Positions 1 to 8,011 of a stretch of 64,000 nucleotides of DNA are shown here, one piece after another. Within the stretch, counting starts at the first letter, position 1; every line of letters starts with the position of its first letter. Both the position numbers and the translations under genes were made by a program. Source of the DNA: Candidatus Heimdallarchaeota archaeon (GTDB taxonomy: Archaea; Asgardarchaeota; Heimdallarchaeia; Heimdallarchaeales; Heimdallarchaeaceae). The notes below the pieces were generated by a model, which did not search any database, was not told where the DNA came from, and saw nothing but the letters and a program-made list of their open reading frames with translations. The stretch spans positions 1 through 64,000 of the forward strand of contig JAUVXV010000005.1 of NCBI GenBank assembly GCA_030603365.1, read 5' to 3'.

Positions 1-484
1 ACCCCACTTGTTGGGGGATGATACGCACTTCCCTCAGTTTAGTAGCTGCTGTCAACCTAGTTTTGTAATAATACCCTACTTTCTTGGGTAACACTAGCCA
101 CCCGTTCCTTATTCTTGCTTGTTGGTTGCTGAAGATAGCCACCACCTCCCCATCTTTAGGTTTGTACCCAGGGGGACGGGGCATAGCGAAGAACAACTTG
201 GGATTCTTCTTCCACTCCTTGAGAGCTCGAAAGAACGCTTTCCAATTTCTGGATAGGAGTTTGAGGGTTTGTTGAGCTGTATGAGCTGGGAGGAGTTTGT
301 AGCACTCTTCTGGTTGAAGAAGGGTGTTGAGGTCATAATAGAACAGGAGCTTGTTCTGCTGGTTGAGGGAGGTTTTGATGAGGAAATTCGCTCGATTATA
401 GAGATTCTTTACTTGATGACAAAGCTTGCTTAACACTGGATGATAGGCCGCTTCTATACATTCCGCTCTTACTACTTGTGTCAT
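1..484 (-). CDS. tnpB: TnpB/OrfB-type transposon protein (IS200/IS605 or IS607 class), 3' part outside the window
   Basis: Reading the minus strand from an ATG at 484 gives an uninterrupted frame to the window edge (about 161 codons, no stop). The protein begins MTQVVRAECIEAAYH and contains VKNLYNRANFLIK, LLSRNWKAFFRALKEWKKN and RPPGYKPKDG, the typical N-terminal region of archaeal TnpB proteins (RNA-guided nucleases carried by IS200/IS605-family elements). The catalytic RuvC residues and zinc finger would lie beyond position 1 and cannot be checked. An in-frame TAG lies upstream at 506-508 and a TATA box (506-513) lies just before the ATG, so this start is well supported. The stretch is visibly richer in G+C than neighbouring genes, consistent with a mobile element. 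Whether the element is intact is unknown. Confidence 0.82.
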   Translation of the reverse strand, partial: MTQVVRAECIEAAYHPVLSKLCHQVKNLYNRANFLIKTSLNQQNKLLFYYDLNTLLQPEECYKLLPAHTAQQTLKLLSRNWKAFFRALKEWKKNPKLFFAMPRPPGYKPKDGEVVAIFSNQQARIRNGWLVLPKKVGYYYKTRLTAATKLREVRIIPQQVG

Positions 485-505
485 CAATAATTCAGTTGTA
501 TTTTC

Positions 506-513
506 CTATAAAA
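506..513 (-). promoter_or_regulatory. TATA box of the tnpB gene
   Basis: On the minus strand this reads TTTTATAG, centred about 25 nt before the ATG at 484. The spacing predicts an mRNA starting at or very near the start codon. Confidence 0.55.
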
Positions 514-590
514 GCTCCAGTAATATCTGCAGCAGTGCATACGTTCAGAGTGATTGTTAGTTCATTTAAAATGACTACATGACAAATATT

Positions 591-600
591 TTTTATAAAT
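591..600 (+). promoter_or_regulatory. TATA box of the flavodoxin-like gene
   Basis: TTTTATAAAT is centred 25 nt before the ATG at 621. This supports a leaderless transcript and favours the 621 start over an upstream in-frame ATG at 579, which would lie upstream of the TATA box. Confidence 0.6.
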
Positions 601-620
601 GTTACAGATACTGTACTATT

Positions 621-1181
621 ATGGTAAGAGTATTAATTTTAAATGGGAGTCCTAGGAAAAAAGGAAATACTCTCTTTCTTGTTAATGAATTAGCAGATCA
701 ACTTAAAGCGAAAGACAACTATGTTAAGATTCTTCATTTGAATGATTATGATATTAAACCATGTCAAGGTTGTTTCTGGTGCTACAAAGACTTTCCACTT
801 CAGTGTATTCAAGAAGATGTTATGAATGGTCTATACCCTCATACTCTTGAAGCAGATGTTATTATTTTTGCTTCACCAATATACTGGTTTAACTATTCAG
901 CTCAGCTAAAATTATTTATTGATCGTCTGGTTGCTTTACATGTTGAAGGAGGACATTCTTTTAACGGAAAGAAATTCGCTTCAATCTTTGTTTATGGAGA
1001 TACCAATCCTCAAGGATCTGGAGTCTTTACCGCTATTAAGTCAGTAGAGCACATGATACACTATTTCCGAGGAGAAAATTTAGGCACAGTTCATGGTACA
1101 GGAGGAGATGATCTCACAGTTAAGAATAATCAGAAGATTCTTGATGAATTGGGAAAACTTACTAGGAAAATTATCTCATAA
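621..1181 (+). CDS. Flavodoxin-fold NAD(P)H-dependent FMN reductase / iron-sulfur flavoprotein-like oxidoreductase
   Basis: The protein has 186 residues. It starts MVRVLILNGSPRKKGNT, the FMN-phosphate-binding loop (GSPRKKGNT) of the NADPH-dependent FMN reductase family. CQGCFWCYKD follows around residue 50 and matches the compact Cys motif of iron-sulfur flavoproteins (CxxCxxC), but there are too few cysteines nearby to be sure of a 4Fe-4S cluster. ADVIIFASPIYWFNYSAQLK is the conserved flavin-binding 'SPIYW' segment. It probably transfers electrons between reduced cofactors and an unknown acceptor in the cytoplasm. The start at 621 is chosen because the family begins here and because of the TATA spacing. 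It is a single-gene unit. Confidence 0.8.
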   Translation: MVRVLILNGSPRKKGNTLFLVNELADQLKAKDNYVKILHLNDYDIKPCQGCFWCYKDFPLQCIQEDVMNGLYPHTLEADVIIFASPIYWFNYSAQLKLFIDRLVALHVEGGHSFNGKKFASIFVYGDTNPQGSGVFTAIKSVEHMIHYFRGENLGTVHGTGGDDLTVKNNQKILDELGKLTRKIIS

Positions 1182-1346
1182 CATAGCAGATTTCTTGTAC
1201 GAAACAGAACCTCTATTATGAACTGCAATCTATCAATTTATTTGTTTATGTTTGTGATGGTACTTGCTTTGAGGAAAAGAACTGTTAGAAAGATTTAGAT
1301 TAGCTGTTCTTGAGCTAAGCTTATCAGTGTTTTTAGTATTATTTCT

Positions 1347-2861
1347 ATGATTCAAATGTCTAAGCATGGTAGTTCAATTCTGTTTCTAATCATTCTAATT
1401 TCATCTACAATGGGTTCTGAAGTTGCAGTTTCTAATTCAGTTAATTTCGAAATCAAACAAATAAAAAATGGAAATGAACTTGATTTCCAACCCTCAATTA
1501 TCGAAGAAACTTACACAATACAAGCATTTGAGTCTTTTGGAAACCAAGAAGAATTTTGGACAGCAAATCTTCAAACAAATGAATGGTTTTTAGTTAGAGC
1601 AACTTTGCTAGCTGTTGGAGAAAATTGTTATATTTACATGGATAACAGAACCATTGTTTCTATGGGGCAAAGTCAGGCAATTGAAAGATGTGAGATTTTA
1701 AGTTCTGAATTCGATCGGGTTGTTTATCCCAAAAATTATGAACTTATGGGAAATCCCAATGGAACTTTGGGGGATATTGATGGAGATCCACATATTACTG
1801 TCTTTCTTGTTGAAGGAGTAGGTAGTTATTATCTACAACATAATGAATTAACAGGTTATCCTTATTCCAACAGTAGGGAAATGGTTTTTGTTTCTTCTGA
1901 GATGCAATTAATCAACACTATTGCAGTTATGTGTCATGAAACCAACCATTTGTTTCTATTCAATTATGATTTAGATGAAGCAGTTTTCTTGATTGAAGGA
2001 TTAGCTGAATTTTCAATGTACTATGCAGGTTATATGTCAAATTCTTCATTTATGCAAGGTGGAATGACACTAAATGTAACGATGTCTGCATATTATTTCT
2101 CAATTAATCCCTCAGTGTCTATGTTCTATTTTGATAAAAATTACTACTCATATTCTAGTTATGGAGTAAGTTATATATTTTGGTTCTATATAGCTGAGAA
2201 ATACGGCATACAAATCATTAAAGATCTCATCTCTATTGATGAACTTGATGGTCCAGAAGGAATAGAATATGTACTTTCTAACCATGGATATAATATCAGT
2301 TTCAATGAAGTATTTCTAGATTTTATCACAGCTTGTGCTATTGATCAAACTGGTATTTATGGTGACCTTTATGGTTTTCTTAATGCTGACTATCAAATAT
2401 CAACAAAAACAGTTTATAATTTGCCTTCTGTAGCTTCTGATATAGAACACAGATATTATTGTGTTGACATAAAAGAAATACACGAGGTTCCAGATGAGTT
2501 CTCTATAGAAATTGAAACTCCTGCTTCTCCTTGCTCCTTAGGTGTAGTGATTATTATCCATGATGAAAATGGGTGGAATGTTACCCAAACAATCCTTACT
2601 GGTGACAGTTCATCAAAACGTTTATTCTGTACTGGAAACAATATAGAAGAAGTATTTCTTGTAACTTCCATAATCAAAGAAGGCACACCCAACGCCCCTC
2701 TAATCTGGATGTCTAGTCCAATTAATACACTTGATTTCTCTTTTCTTGAAGGGCATGTGAATCCAACAATAGCTGAAACCTCTTCTCTCTTCCTATCTTT
2801 GTTACCTATTCTACTTATTATGGTAATATGCGAGAGAAAAAGAAAACTAAGAAGTAATTAA
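1347..2861 (+). CDS. Secreted, membrane-anchored gluzincin zinc metallopeptidase (M30-like)
   Basis: 504 residues with an N-terminal signal peptide (hydrophobic stretch about residues 9-24) and a C-terminal membrane helix followed by basic residues (ERKRKLRSN), so it is displayed outside and anchored. HETNH at residues 197-201 is an HExxH zinc site, and EGLAEF at about 217-222 supplies the third ligand Glu about 20 residues later, as in gluzincins. The order 'DIDGDPHITVFLVEG' then 'HExxH' then 'EGLAEF' resembles peptidase family M30 (hyicolysin). The substrate is unknown. An alternative ATG at 1356 fits the TATA-like TTTTTAGTATT upstream about equally well. It is convergent with the broken gene at 2899-3411. 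Confidence 0.72.
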   Translation: MIQMSKHGSSILFLIILISSTMGSEVAVSNSVNFEIKQIKNGNELDFQPSIIEETYTIQAFESFGNQEEFWTANLQTNEWFLVRATLLAVGENCYIYMDNRTIVSMGQSQAIERCEILSSEFDRVVYPKNYELMGNPNGTLGDIDGDPHITVFLVEGVGSYYLQHNELTGYPYSNSREMVFVSSEMQLINTIAVMCHETNHLFLFNYDLDEAVFLIEGLAEFSMYYAGYMSNSSFMQGGMTLNVTMSAYYFSINPSVSMFYFDKNYYSYSSYGVSYIFWFYIAEKYGIQIIKDLISIDELDGPEGIEYVLSNHGYNISFNEVFLDFITACAIDQTGIYGDLYGFLNADYQISTKTVYNLPSVASDIEHRYYCVDIKEIHEVPDEFSIEIETPASPCSLGVVIIIHDENGWNVTQTILTGDSSSKRLFCTGNNIEEVFLVTSIIKEGTPNAPLIWMSSPINTLDFSFLEGHVNPTIAETSSLFLSLLPILLIMVICERKRKLRSN

Positions 2862-2900
2862 GAGAAAAAAAAGAAAAAGAAAGAAGTCTTCTTCTTCTTT
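2862..2900. terminator. Bidirectional terminator between convergent genes
   Basis: An A-rich run followed by a T/C-rich run forms an imperfect inverted repeat (AAGAAAGAAG then CTTCTTCTTT), so each strand gives a U-rich RNA end. It separates the peptidase gene from the gene on the opposite strand. Confidence 0.45.
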
Positions 2901-3411
2901 ATAGATATATCTTGATTTCTCCTATTAATGTTGTCCATTCTGGTATCTCTGAAGGGAAGAATTGTCCAGTTACTTTGATATTATAGTCTCCAAGTGTTCC
3001 ACGGGCAACATATTCACCATATACAGCCCAACTGAACTTCATAACTGATGAGCCAGCCCATTCTATAATCAAACCTTCGAATCCTGGGAGCATACAAATA
3101 CCTAAGAAGTAATTTGTTCCTGTACCTCCACCCTTACCTGTTATTAACGAAAATTGAAAAGTGTTAGCTGTGGTGATTAATGGTTGAAGATGAATTAAAT
3201 CTTCTCCTTGAATGTCAAATTCCCAAACAACATTTTTCCAATGCAACACCATATCTTCATCGATCCACTCTTTACCTACAACCATAGATGTTGCTTGTTC
3301 TAGTACTTCGAAAGTAATTACTTAATATTTTGCTTCAGCGGTATAAGCAGAAATCATTAAACATCCTGCCAATAAGAAAAATCCAAGAATTGCTGTTTTC
3401 TTTGTTTTCAT
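2899..3411 (-). pseudogene. Small secreted protein gene interrupted by an in-frame stop (codon 30)
   Basis: From the ATG at 3411 the minus strand encodes a textbook signal peptide (MKTKKTAILGFFLLAGCL then MISAYTAEAKY), then TAA at 3324-3322. The same frame continues without further stops for 141 codons to 2899, beginning VITFEVLEQATSM and ending LIGEIKIYL. The two parts are in one frame, so a single nonsense change separates the export signal from the mature domain; an ATG at 3285 could only produce an unexported 128-residue fragment. The mature part looks like a small all-beta domain of unknown family. Its size and layout resemble the intact gene at 55905-56402, though this is not demonstrated homology. 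A TATA box (TTTTATATAAA near 3473-3485) and a purine-rich ribosome site (GGAAAGGT) before 3411 show the original expression signals are intact. Sequencing error or strain variation is also possible. Confidence 0.65.
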
Positions 3412-3560
3412 TCTTATTACCTTTCCTTTTTGATAAACTCCAAAGAATTTATTCAATAATTAATTCTACAATTTATATAAAAAAATTATATGTGCCTAAA
3501 TAAATCACTACATAGTTGTTTCTGCTCTCTTAAAAGCTGCTTATCTGTTGCCTTATAAGT

Positions 3561-4448
3561 TCAATGGTACTCATCATCAATTGCAAAGGAATAATCTTCA
3601 GGGGGTTCTTTTTTCTTAACTTTGCGTATTTTCTTTGCATATTTTAAGAACTCTGAATATCTCTCTATTGTTTGTTCATCAGTTACTTCTTCCCAATCTG
3701 TTTCCGTCATAATCTGTCTAATTTCATTAACAAGAATATCAATATCATCTGCAGGTAATTCAGAAGCTAATTTTTTAGCAAGCGTAATATTCGCTGAATC
3801 AACTCCTGGGATATCGTATCTATCAGGATCATTTTCCCATGCTTCAAAAGAAGGAGCAAGTTCTTCAGTTGATAATAGATCGATTATTCTATCTACTGTG
3901 AATGGAAGCAATTCTTTGAATTTCTTGTAAGCTTTAGCATATTTAGTTGAATATTCTACGTTTATCTGGAAATAATCATCAGTTGGAAATAATTGCATTA
4001 TACTTCTAATTTGGAAAATTCCTACTGGAAATTCAAATTCAAGGAATTTAGCTCTATATGGGTCATCCTCAAAAGGAATTAGTTTGATTCCTAACAGTTT
4101 TTCTCTAATAGTTAGTTTCCACAATCTAGTAACAGCTTTGCGTTGAAATGCACCAGATAAAGATTCTTCCTCATTAAAAACATGGATTATTGGTAGTTTT
4201 CTTCTTGTAGCCCCACTATACAATTTTCTAAAAACTGCTGTGCTGATTTCACTTCCTTTTTCTTTGAAGTTTTTGGAAAGAAATCTCACTTCATCATTTT
4301 TATCTTCTAACTCCCATTCCAAACCTTCAACAATGTTAATAATATGAATGGTAACTCTGCTACTATCCTCTATACCTAGTACATTTTCCAATATGAACCG
4401 AAAGTTATTTTCCGAGTCATCATTCATAAAATATAGAATCAGTTGCAT
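3561..4448 (-). CDS. Hypothetical cytoplasmic protein
   Basis: 295 residues, no signal peptide or membrane helix. It is rich in Glu, Lys and Asp, with a predicted alpha/beta N-terminal part (MQLILYFMND then helices) and a helical C-terminal half ending in a basic KKIRKVKKKEPPED segment. I do not recognise the family. A TATA-like TTATATTTAAA lies only about 10-15 nt before the ATG at 4448, so the second Met at 4427 may be the true start of a leaderless mRNA. Its neighbours are unrelated; it precedes no obvious partner gene and ends 149 nt from the start of the broken secreted-protein gene. Confidence 0.6.
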   Translation of the reverse strand: MQLILYFMNDDSENNFRFILENVLGIEDSSRVTIHIINIVEGLEWELEDKNDEVRFLSKNFKEKGSEISTAVFRKLYSGATRRKLPIIHVFNEEESLSGAFQRKAVTRLWKLTIREKLLGIKLIPFEDDPYRAKFLEFEFPVGIFQIRSIMQLFPTDDYFQINVEYSTKYAKAYKKFKELLPFTVDRIIDLLSTEELAPSFEAWENDPDRYDIPGVDSANITLAKKLASELPADDIDILVNEIRQIMTETDWEEVTDEQTIERYSEFLKYAKKIRKVKKKEPPEDYSFAIDDEYH

Positions 4449-4474
4449 TTTTTAAATATAACTGCAAAAAAAAC

Positions 4475-5827
4475 CTATTTTTCCTCTATTTTCTCAAATA
4501 AATGCAACTGTCCGAGTAACCATTCATGATATCTTTTACTATTATACTTCTTTGGCATTTTTTTGTAATGTGCAAAAATTCTATTAGACTTCATGATAGC
4601 TTTACCCACTTTTAACATGAGTTTAATTCTTGATATACCTTTGAAAGCAGTGAGTAGTATTCTCAATAATCCTATTCTAGTATACTTAGCATGAATAATA
4701 TTCTCGAAATCCTGCTTTGTTAAAATCTCCTTTTTTACTAAATATGAAATCTCTTCCTCATCAAATCTAAGAAACAGCCTTCTCATCATGTCAAGTGCAG
4801 CATGGTTTCTTCCTCGCTCTTTGATATATCGAACTTGATATTCCCAAAGACTATCAATAGATACTTCCTTTTTAAGTAATGATTCAACAGTTACTTCTGC
4901 TGCAATCTTAGCAGCAATCATTGCTGATCCAACACCACAACCAGTTGTTGGAATAACTTGACATGCTGCTTCTCCTACTGCTAGAAACCCATACCAAACC
5001 ATAGTTGTAGGTCTTCTAATTATTATCTCCCCTCCTCCCCCTCTCACTTTGTCATTATCAATATTATTTCTTGAATTCACAAAATCATTTACTATTGCTT
5101 TGGGAGAACGATCTGAAAATCCTTTTCCTACACCTGCTCCAATATCAAGGTGATTATCATCTTCAAAATTCAACCAACTAAATCCTTTCTCATAACCATA
5201 CCTGTAATATAGGACTTTTTTACTAATTTCATGATTTTGCCAGTCTAAATTACCATCAGATATTTTGTGGAGTTCTCTGTGTGCTTTAATATAGTCTTCT
5301 TTATCCAAATTAACGTTTAAATCTAAGATTTCAATATTCTTGGTTAGAATTCTTTCTTTACCTGAACAGTCAATAATTAACCTAGCATCCTCTATACTTC
5401 CATCTTTTTTCTTCACACCTACAACCCATTGACCTCTCCCCATAGGTTCTATTATCTCTGTTTCAAACTGAAACTCCGCACCTGCTTTTTCAGCTAATTC
5501 ATATAATCTTTCTTGGAAGAGTTTCCTGTCAACTATCCAATAATTGTAGTACTTTAAGTGAACAATACTTTCAAGATTAGGAGATAGAATAGCTAAATGG
5601 TTTCTGTCTTTTTTTCTCTCTTTACCCTTGGGAGGTGGAATTCCAGCATAAGAAAAAGCTTCTTTCTCAATTGAATCACACCAATCATGACCTACATTCT
5701 TTCTAGAACGTCTTTCAAATACCTTAACTTTGAGATTAGCATTGGATAAATGAAAAGCTAAAACGCAACCAGCTATTCCTCCTCCAACGATTATTACATC
5801 TATTGACTTCTTCTTTTTCTTAGACAT
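4475..5827 (-). CDS. Geranylgeranyl reductase family FAD-dependent oxidoreductase
   Basis: 450 residues. The N-terminus VDVIIVGGGIAGCVLAFHL is a Rossmann FAD-binding GxGxxG motif, followed by an E-R pair (VFERR) that binds the adenosine ribose. VGEAACQVIPTTGCGVGSAM around residues 285-305 is the second FAD motif typical of geranylgeranyl reductases (GDAxGxxxPxxGxGI). In archaea this family saturates isoprenoid chains of membrane lipids or quinones. The exact substrate cannot be told from sequence. The Met at 5827 is preferred to an in-frame GTG at 5842, because the FAD domain begins shortly after it and ATG is used by most neighbours. The Gly-Gly-rich insertion near residue 245 (RGGGGE) is unusual. 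Confidence 0.8.
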   Translation of the reverse strand: MSKKKKKSIDVIIVGGGIAGCVLAFHLSNANLKVKVFERRSRKNVGHDWCDSIEKEAFSYAGIPPPKGKERKKDRNHLAILSPNLESIVHLKYYNYWIVDRKLFQERLYELAEKAGAEFQFETEIIEPMGRGQWVVGVKKKDGSIEDARLIIDCSGKERILTKNIEILDLNVNLDKEDYIKAHRELHKISDGNLDWQNHEISKKVLYYRYGYEKGFSWLNFEDDNHLDIGAGVGKGFSDRSPKAIVNDFVNSRNNIDNDKVRGGGGEIIIRRPTTMVWYGFLAVGEAACQVIPTTGCGVGSAMIAAKIAAEVTVESLLKKEVSIDSLWEYQVRYIKERGRNHAALDMMRRLFLRFDEEEISYLVKKEILTKQDFENIIHAKYTRIGLLRILLTAFKGISRIKLMLKVGKAIMKSNRIFAHYKKMPKKYNSKRYHEWLLGQLHLFEKIEEK

Positions 5828-5890
5828 TAGAATGATTATCACTTACGTATTTTTTAGTTTTATCCAAGAAAAGAGAAGGATGAGAAAGAT

Positions 5891-6559
5891 TTATCCCCAA
5901 ATTATTTCAAGTAAATATGTTAATCCAGCAACTAGTAATGCGGCAGGTATGATTTTCAAAGCATAGAGTAATTTATTTTCTTTGGAGACTGCTCCTAGAA
6001 AAATACCTAACACTATTACTTCTACTCCAACTACACAAAATGAAATAATATATGCTGCCATTATTGATAATCCTGTCATTACAAAGAAGAATGGAAAAAT
6101 TGCTAAAAGTGAAAACATAAATGGTGAAATACCGTCAACTGCTGCGATAACAAGTGAAGTCCAGAAATTTGCTTTGGTGATTTTTGTATTGTTTAGATCA
6201 GTGACCATTATTTCTTCAAGTTCTTTTCTTTCCTTAGTCCTCTCGGCTCTTTCTGTTAAATATGCAATCCAGAAACCTGAAACACCCATTGCAATACTTG
6301 CACCTAATCCAGCTGAAATGAGTAATTTAGCACTTTCAGCACTCTCTACAGGATCAAGAATAAAACCTGTAATAACTAAAGAACCTAATATGATGCCTAG
6401 GGCAGTAAGAGCTCCATCAAAACCGTTCATTACAAAATATCTGCGTAAAATATTTTCTCCCTTGGTCAGAGATAAAATTTGTCTGATTTCGCGAATCTTC
6501 TTCAATTTTGTATTCCCTAATATTTTATAAAAAACCTTCTTATTGATGGATATAAACAT
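5891..6559 (-). CDS. VIT1/CCC1-family membrane carrier (Fe2+/Mn2+ transporter-like)
   Basis: 222 residues with about five membrane helices. NGFDGALTALGIILGS (residues about 45-60) is the conserved first helix of the VIT1/CCC1 (DUF125) family, whose members export or sequester iron and manganese. A charged cytoplasmic segment (ERAERTKERKELEEI) sits between helices 2 and 3 where the family has its metal-binding loop, but it is short here. The second half contains AAVDGISPFMFSLLAIFPFF, the pseudo-repeat of the first half. A TATA box (6581-6588, minus strand) gives a leaderless start at 6559. It is divergent from nurA, with a shared upstream region. Confidence 0.8.
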   Translation of the reverse strand: MFISINKKVFYKILGNTKLKKIREIRQILSLTKGENILRRYFVMNGFDGALTALGIILGSLVITGFILDPVESAESAKLLISAGLGASIAMGVSGFWIAYLTERAERTKERKELEEIMVTDLNNTKITKANFWTSLVIAAVDGISPFMFSLLAIFPFFFVMTGLSIMAAYIISFCVVGVEVIVLGIFLGAVSKENKLLYALKIIPAALLVAGLTYLLEIIWG

Positions 6560-6580
6560 TTTGTTGCAATATTCCTAGAA

Positions 6581-6588
6581 GTTATAAA
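6581..6588 (-). promoter_or_regulatory. TATA box of the VIT/CCC1-like gene
   Basis: TTTATAAC on the minus strand, centred 26 nt before the ATG at 6559. It lies in the 125-nt region shared with the divergent nurA operon, whose own TATA candidates are TTTTAAGC near 6620 and TTTTAAAAC near 6645-6652. Confidence 0.5.
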
Positions 6589-6684
6589 CATTGAAACTTT
6601 CGATAATATTACTTTTACACTTTTAAGCTACTCTCCAAAAGTGTTTTAAAACTAGTTTTACAATCATTATTGGAGGAGCTCTCA

Positions 6685-8007
6685 ATGCAAGTTTTTTTTG
6701 ACAAAACCTTAGAGAAAGAATTCGAGAAAATTTACTCAAAATTCAAATTTATTGAGCTTAAAGCCGACGAAGCTTACACTCAAGATTTAGAATTTCTTAC
6801 TAAACGACTCCAAGTTTTCGAACCCTGTCCATCTATCTGCAAAAAAGATGATTTTAATTCTACTGCAATCGATGGATCTGGTGCAGAAGGTATTATCTCT
6901 CTCAATGATATTTCAATACATCTTCTTACTGCAGCTTTTGCAGCGGATAAAACCCATTTTGAGATGGGTACTACAAAGAAACTTAATGTTTCTCCTCCTG
7001 TTTGTACTCACCCAGAAGGAATAACTAGATTGATTCTTTTGAGAGAAGATAAGAAAGAAGAGGTTTGGAAGGAATTTCTAGATTTTATATTGTATAATTA
7101 CAATGACAGTTTACAAGATGTTGTTACTAGGGTTCTCAGAGATATTGTTGAAACAGCATTCAAAGAAAAGAAACCAAATGATCCAGTTCCCAAACTAACT
7201 ACTGAGGCTAATATTAGAATGGTGGCTACTCTCATAGGATTAAAACTCCATAAAGGTGATTTCAAAAACTTCTCTTCATGGATGGTTTCTCCTCGAGCTA
7301 ATGCTCCCAGAGGATGGTTTGAACAATTTAGAGAAGTTCTAGAATACTCAGTTGCGAAAGCTCTTATTGATTCTGATGTTCATTTTAAGTACATCTTTAT
7401 TGATGGTTCAATGAATATGTTAATGGATCCAGGTCAGAAACAACCTCGCTTGGCATCAAATTACTTACTTCGAGATATCAATCAAAGAGCTCTAAAAAAT
7501 GAATCTTGCGTTGTAGCGGTAAGCAAAACAACTACTTTCCCATTTATTTACAGACTTGCTATTGATTTAGAGAAAAAACTTGGAATGGAGAAAAAGTGGT
7601 TTATTAGAATACCTACAAAATCACGAGATAATATTGTCTTGAATATCTTGAAAGACCGACCTCATATCCCTCCAGCTTATGGTGTAACTTATCTTTTCCA
7701 CTTCTCATCAGAAGTACCTATTTTGCGTATTGATTTGGATGAAAAATGGTGGAAGGAGAATATATTTTCAAAAGATAAGAAGAAAGAAGGGGAGAATGAA
7801 GTCAATCTCTTTAAAGATATTGACTGGTTAGCACGAGATGTAAGATATTATGGTTATTTCTTTGATTTAGCGTTTGCGCATAATACTACCATCGTTCGTT
7901 TTCCAGAACGAGATGATGTAGCAGAAAGATTAATTGATTACTTTACAGAGAAAGGGGAAAACCCCAAAATGTTTATACATCCAAGAAGAAGATTAGGATT
8001 AATGTGA
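6685..8007 (+). CDS. nurA: NurA 5'-3' nuclease of the HerA-NurA DNA-end resection machine
   Basis: 440 residues. AIDGSG at about residue 62 is NurA motif I, carrying a metal-binding Asp of its RNase H-like fold. FIDGSMNMLM around residue 240, VAVSKTT near 275 and FAHNTTIVRFPE near the C-terminus (about 400) are the further conserved blocks. NurA dimers sit on the HerA hexamer and digest the 5' strand during double-strand-break repair. Upstream, GGAGGAG (6672-6678) is a strong ribosome binding site 6 nt before the ATG at 6685, which rules out the in-frame TTG at 6670 that lies in the site itself. It is the first gene of the operon, 4 nt before herA. Confidence 0.92.
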   Translation: MQVFFDKTLEKEFEKIYSKFKFIELKADEAYTQDLEFLTKRLQVFEPCPSICKKDDFNSTAIDGSGAEGIISLNDISIHLLTAAFAADKTHFEMGTTKKLNVSPPVCTHPEGITRLILLREDKKEEVWKEFLDFILYNYNDSLQDVVTRVLRDIVETAFKEKKPNDPVPKLTTEANIRMVATLIGLKLHKGDFKNFSSWMVSPRANAPRGWFEQFREVLEYSVAKALIDSDVHFKYIFIDGSMNMLMDPGQKQPRLASNYLLRDINQRALKNESCVVAVSKTTTFPFIYRLAIDLEKKLGMEKKWFIRIPTKSRDNIVLNILKDRPHIPPAYGVTYLFHFSSEVPILRIDLDEKWWKENIFSKDKKKEGENEVNLFKDIDWLARDVRYYGYFFDLAFAHNTTIVRFPERDDVAERLIDYFTEKGENPKMFIHPRRRLGLM

Positions 8008-8011
8008 AAAG

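Noticed and set aside
109..336. 75-residue minus-strand frame (and a 63-residue plus-strand frame at 84-275)
   Set aside because: Both overlap the TnpB frame, which has recognisable protein motifs and an open frame to the window edge; the short frames have neither.
3322..3324. Recoding of TAA as an amino acid in the broken secreted-protein gene
   Set aside because: TAA is not the selenocysteine (TGA) or pyrrolysine (TAG) codon, and other genes in the window end at TAA normally.
5982..6530. 182-residue plus-strand frame opposite the VIT/CCC1-like gene
   Set aside because: It mirrors the conserved carrier gene and shows the Ser/Ile-rich composition typical of antisense frames; the minus-strand protein has clear family motifs.
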